NCBI RefSeq assembly: GCF_900215465.1
Contig: NZ_OBEH01000002.1
Span: forward strand, 370,937 to 434,936
DNA from: Flagellimonas pacifica
GTDB lineage: Bacteria > Bacteroidota > Bacteroidia > Flavobacteriales > Flavobacteriaceae
Direction of reading: 5' to 3'
DNA length: 64,000 bases
A model generated the notes under the pieces. That model saw nothing but the letters and a program-made list of their open reading frames with translations. It ran no database searches and was not told the DNA's origin. The translations under genes were made by a program, and so were the position numbers. Positions 62,120 through 64,000 of this stretch are shown here, in pieces. How positions within the stretch are numbered: the stretch's first letter is position 1; the number at the start of each line of letters is the position of its first letter.

Positions 62120-62491
62120 CTAAACAGAACTCATACCATGCAATTTTGCTAAGGAAAATGCACCTATTGCCATTACAAGATCTCTAATGGCAACATCTAC
62201 ATAGTTGCCACTTAGAACCAAAACAATTGCAATTGCAGATAACCACCCCATTACAACAAGTGCTCCAATTTTGGGTTTGAGCAATACCAGGATACCAGCT
62301 GTAATTTCTATAATCCCTATTATTATCATAAACACGCTTGCTTCCATTGGAATGATATCCAATAATCCTGCAGGAACGTATTGACTCCAATCAGTCAAAA
62401 GATTGGTAAACTTGTCTAAGCCAGCAATTATTGGCACTAAGCCATAAGTATATTTTAATGTTGATTTCACTAATTCAATGTTTGAATTCAT
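62120..62491 (-). CDS. DoxX-like membrane protein
   Basis: 123 residues from the Met of MNSNIELVKST; an upstream Met at 62536 would lie in the promoter. Four hydrophobic helices (YGLVPIIAGLDKFTNLL, FMIIIGIIEITAGILVLL, ALVVMGWLSAIAIVLVL, and the C-terminal VMAIGAFSLAKL) match small DoxX/DoxD proteins, which are linked to thiosulfate or oxidative-stress physiology in some bacteria. It is divergent from the sigma-factor gene and shares the palindromic promoter region. Confidence 0.82.
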   Translation of the reverse strand: MNSNIELVKSTLKYTYGLVPIIAGLDKFTNLLTDWSQYVPAGLLDIIPMEASVFMIIIGIIEITAGILVLLKPKIGALVVMGWLSAIAIVLVLSGNYVDVAIRDLVMAIGAFSLAKLHGMSSV

Positions 62492-62515
62492 CCTTTTTAG
62501 GTTTAGTATTTTTAA

Positions 62516-62583
62516 TTTTAGATTGGAGATGGTCAAAATGGTTACAAAATTTTGTAACTATTTACCCAAAAGAGTATCTAAAG
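62516..62583. promoter_or_regulatory. Divergent ECF-type promoters sharing a palindrome
   Basis: GTTACAAAATTTTGTAAC (62541-62558) is a perfect 18-bp palindrome. Rightward, TTTTGTAAC is followed after exactly 17 nt by ATCTAAAG (62576-62583). Leftward, TTTTGTAAC is followed after exactly 17 nt by ATCTAAAA (62523-62516). The two -35 elements therefore overlap back to back. The third copy with the same spacing is before the cytochrome gene. Confidence 0.7.
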
Positions 62584-62595
62584 GCAAAGGATGGA

Positions 62596-63279
62596 ATGAT
62601 GGAAACAATCAAGATCAACGATTTAAATAACCAAAAACTATCAGAATCTGAAATCATAAAACGTATTCTTTCAGGAGAAAAAGAGCTGTACGAAATACTT
62701 TTAAGAAGAAATAACCAAAAGCTGTTTCGGGTTATCCGAAGTTATATTAAAGATGGTTCCGAAATTGAGGATATTATGCAGAATACGTACCTCAAGGCTT
62801 TCGAAAAATTATATCAGTTCAAACATTCCTCTTCCTACGGTACATGGCTTATTAGAATTGGAATCAATGAAGTTTTGGCACGGTTGAAAGAAAAGGAGAA
62901 AGTCGTCAATTTGTACCAACGTCCATCAGAAGTAAAGCAAAATAGTATTTTGGAAATACCGGATAAAAATCAGTTAAATCCTGAAAAAAGAATCATTAGG
63001 AACGAGGCTAAACAATTTTTGGAAAATGCCATAGATTCTTTGAGTTTAAAATATCGCACTGTATATATGCTCAGAGAAATTGAAGAAATGAGCATTAACG
63101 AGATTTCAGAGTGTCTGGATGTTTCCAAATCCAATGTCAAGGTGCGCCTTCATAGGGCTAAAAATATGTTAAAAGAAAGGCTCTATGAACTTACTGCCAA
63201 CAAAGAAGATGTGTTTGGATTTGGATTTAGCAGATGTGATAATATCACCGATAGTGTTATGCGTATTGTCTTGAAATAA
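62596..63279 (+). CDS. ECF-family RNA polymerase sigma factor
   Basis: 227 residues from the ATG at 62596 (ATG at 62599 also possible); a longer frame covers the promoter and is not credible. Region 2 is LFRVIRSYIKDGSEIEDIMQ with FKHSSSYGTWLIRIGINEVL; region 4 is SLSLKYRTVYMLREIEEMSI and NEISECLDVSKSNVKVRLHR. The end has FGFSRCDNITDSVMRIV, a tail seen in many Bacteroidota ECF factors. No anti-sigma gene is adjacent. It likely drives its own promoter and those of doxX and the cytochrome. Confidence 0.92.
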   Translation: MMETIKINDLNNQKLSESEIIKRILSGEKELYEILLRRNNQKLFRVIRSYIKDGSEIEDIMQNTYLKAFEKLYQFKHSSSYGTWLIRIGINEVLARLKEKEKVVNLYQRPSEVKQNSILEIPDKNQLNPEKRIIRNEAKQFLENAIDSLSLKYRTVYMLREIEEMSINEISECLDVSKSNVKVRLHRAKNMLKERLYELTANKEDVFGFGFSRCDNITDSVMRIVLK

Positions 63280-63314
63280 CAGATTAGTCACTTCTCCAAT
63301 CAAAACCCTTCAAG

Positions 63315-63348
63315 TTTTGTAACCTTTTTTTGAATTTCCCATCAAAAG
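63315..63348 (+). promoter_or_regulatory. ECF-type promoter before the cytochrome gene
   Basis: TTTTGTAAC (63315-63323), 17 nt, ATCAAAAG (63341-63348), the same layout as the two promoters at 62516-62583. It leaves a leader of about 85 nt. Confidence 0.6.
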
Positions 63349-63439
63349 ATGGTAGCAAAGAACATTGTTCTTAAAGTGTACATAATCGTTAAAGGTTTTC
63401 TACACTTAAAATTCCAATAATCGCAAAAATCTATCTGTC

Positions 63440-64000
63440 ATGAAATTGAAAAAAACGCTTCCATCACTACTGTTGTTAATTGTTTTATTCTTGTTTGTCC
63501 GCTGTTTTAAAGGTGATGACGGACCCGATATCAGGGAATTGATTATTCCGCCTCCTGTTGTATTGGATTTAAATCCAACTCTAATTGAGGAGGGAAAAGC
63601 AATTTTCAGGTTTGACACCTTTGGTGATGAATCTTTCTGGAGTGGAGCTTTAAAACTTGATAAGGCTGTTCTGGGAGAAAATAATGGAGGATTCGGACCC
63701 GGCTTGAATCCAAATACTGCTTTGGCCGTTGGATTAAAAGTGGATATCGATGCTTTACCCCAAGAAATTATTGATGCTATTGCCTCAGGTAATGTGGATT
63801 TGGATGATCCAGCTGTAACCTTGGCACTTTTGAGTTTGGACGCTGTGGTGGGCGTAAAAGGAAACTTTGATGGTGACGGGAATTTAGAATCAATGGGAAT
63901 TTCTTGTGCGCTCTGTCATTCAACTGTAGATGATTCTTTTGTCCAAGGAATTGGAAAAAGACTGGATGGTTGGCCCAATAGAGACCTAAATGTTGGTGCA
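63440..64000 (+). CDS. c-type cytochrome lipoprotein (partial)
   Basis: 187 residues visible; the gene runs off the window. A lipoprotein-like signal ends LFLFVRC (Cys22). The heme site CALCH (Cys156, Cys159, His160) lies after a ~130-residue N-terminal region containing EEGKAIFRFDTFGDESFWSG, FGPGLNPNTALAVGLKVD and VGVKGNFDGDGNLES. This layout resembles diheme or multi-domain cytochromes found in Bacteroidota with GFGPG-type segments. It should be exported and tethered to a membrane. Control by the ECF promoter upstream is inferred. Confidence 0.82.
   Translation, partial: MKLKKTLPSLLLLIVLFLFVRCFKGDDGPDIRELIIPPPVVLDLNPTLIEEGKAIFRFDTFGDESFWSGALKLDKAVLGENNGGFGPGLNPNTALAVGLKVDIDALPQEIIDAIASGNVDLDDPAVTLALLSLDAVVGVKGNFDGDGNLESMGISCALCHSTVDDSFVQGIGKRLDGWPNRDLNVGA

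Overview
The window is chromosomal DNA from a member of the Bacteroidota, most probably a marine Flavobacteriaceae species. Evidence: moderately AT-rich sequence, flavobacterial promoter boxes of the form TAnnTTTG (for example before the HU gene and the U32 peptidase gene), many signal peptides ending in ...AQ or ...SQ, and lineage-typical families (DUF4290, DUF2911, PIG-L/ThuA-type proteins, YdjC, START-like protein). No phage structural genes, integrase, intact transposase or CRISPR array were seen.

Region 1 (1-6112, minus strand) is an operon for a type IV pilus / type II secretion-like envelope machine: PilO/GspM-like, PilM-PilN/GspL-like, secretin, GspE/PilB ATPase, short A24 prepilin peptidase and a major pseudopilin. 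It has no GspF platform protein. Region 3 (31824-36882, plus strand) supplies the missing parts: two lipoproteins, a PilP/GspC-like protein, a pilin-headed protein with a beta-helix-like body, two minor pseudopilins and GspF. All four pilin-like proteins share an unusual K-[IL]-x-A / x-[NTS]-L processing site, with Ala instead of Gly at -1.

Region 2 (6669-30467) lies between the two halves and holds two tandem, tightly packed cassettes of the same design: several secreted fibre-like proteins with a common C-terminal module (three in cassette 1, four in cassette 2), a first YD/RHS shell protein, a second DUF6443-RHS protein with a conserved core followed by a cassette-specific C-terminal tip, and a small downstream gene that is a candidate immunity gene. 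The candidate immunity protein is a lipoprotein in cassette 1 and a soluble cytosolic protein in cassette 2. Small XRE regulators, a family of GT-TTATA-AC hairpins and strong terminators mark the cassette ends. The RHS core of cassette 1 is much more GC-rich than its flanks and its tip. My main hypothesis is a polymorphic-toxin or adhesin system associated with, and perhaps exported by, the surrounding pilus-like machine.

Region 4 (36958-61548) is mostly housekeeping: tRNA-Met, class IV aminotransferase, YqgE, HU, Fmt-RecQ-AAA ATPase operon, DUF493, DUF4290, MurA (with Asp in place of the catalytic Cys), YdjC deacetylase, pirin, a VOC fusion, M20 amidohydrolase, photolyase, DUF2911, a sodium symporter / small membrane protein / PIG-L operon, U32 peptidase plus ferredoxin, Maf, a KdsC-like phosphatase and a DUF2520 protein.

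Region 5 (61631-64000) looks like a small ECF-sigma regulon: DoxX-like protein, His-rich lipoprotein, ECF sigma factor and a c-type cytochrome (cut by the window end). Three promoters there share TTTTGTAAC-N17-ATC[TA]AAA, and two of them overlap back to back in a perfect 18-bp palindrome.
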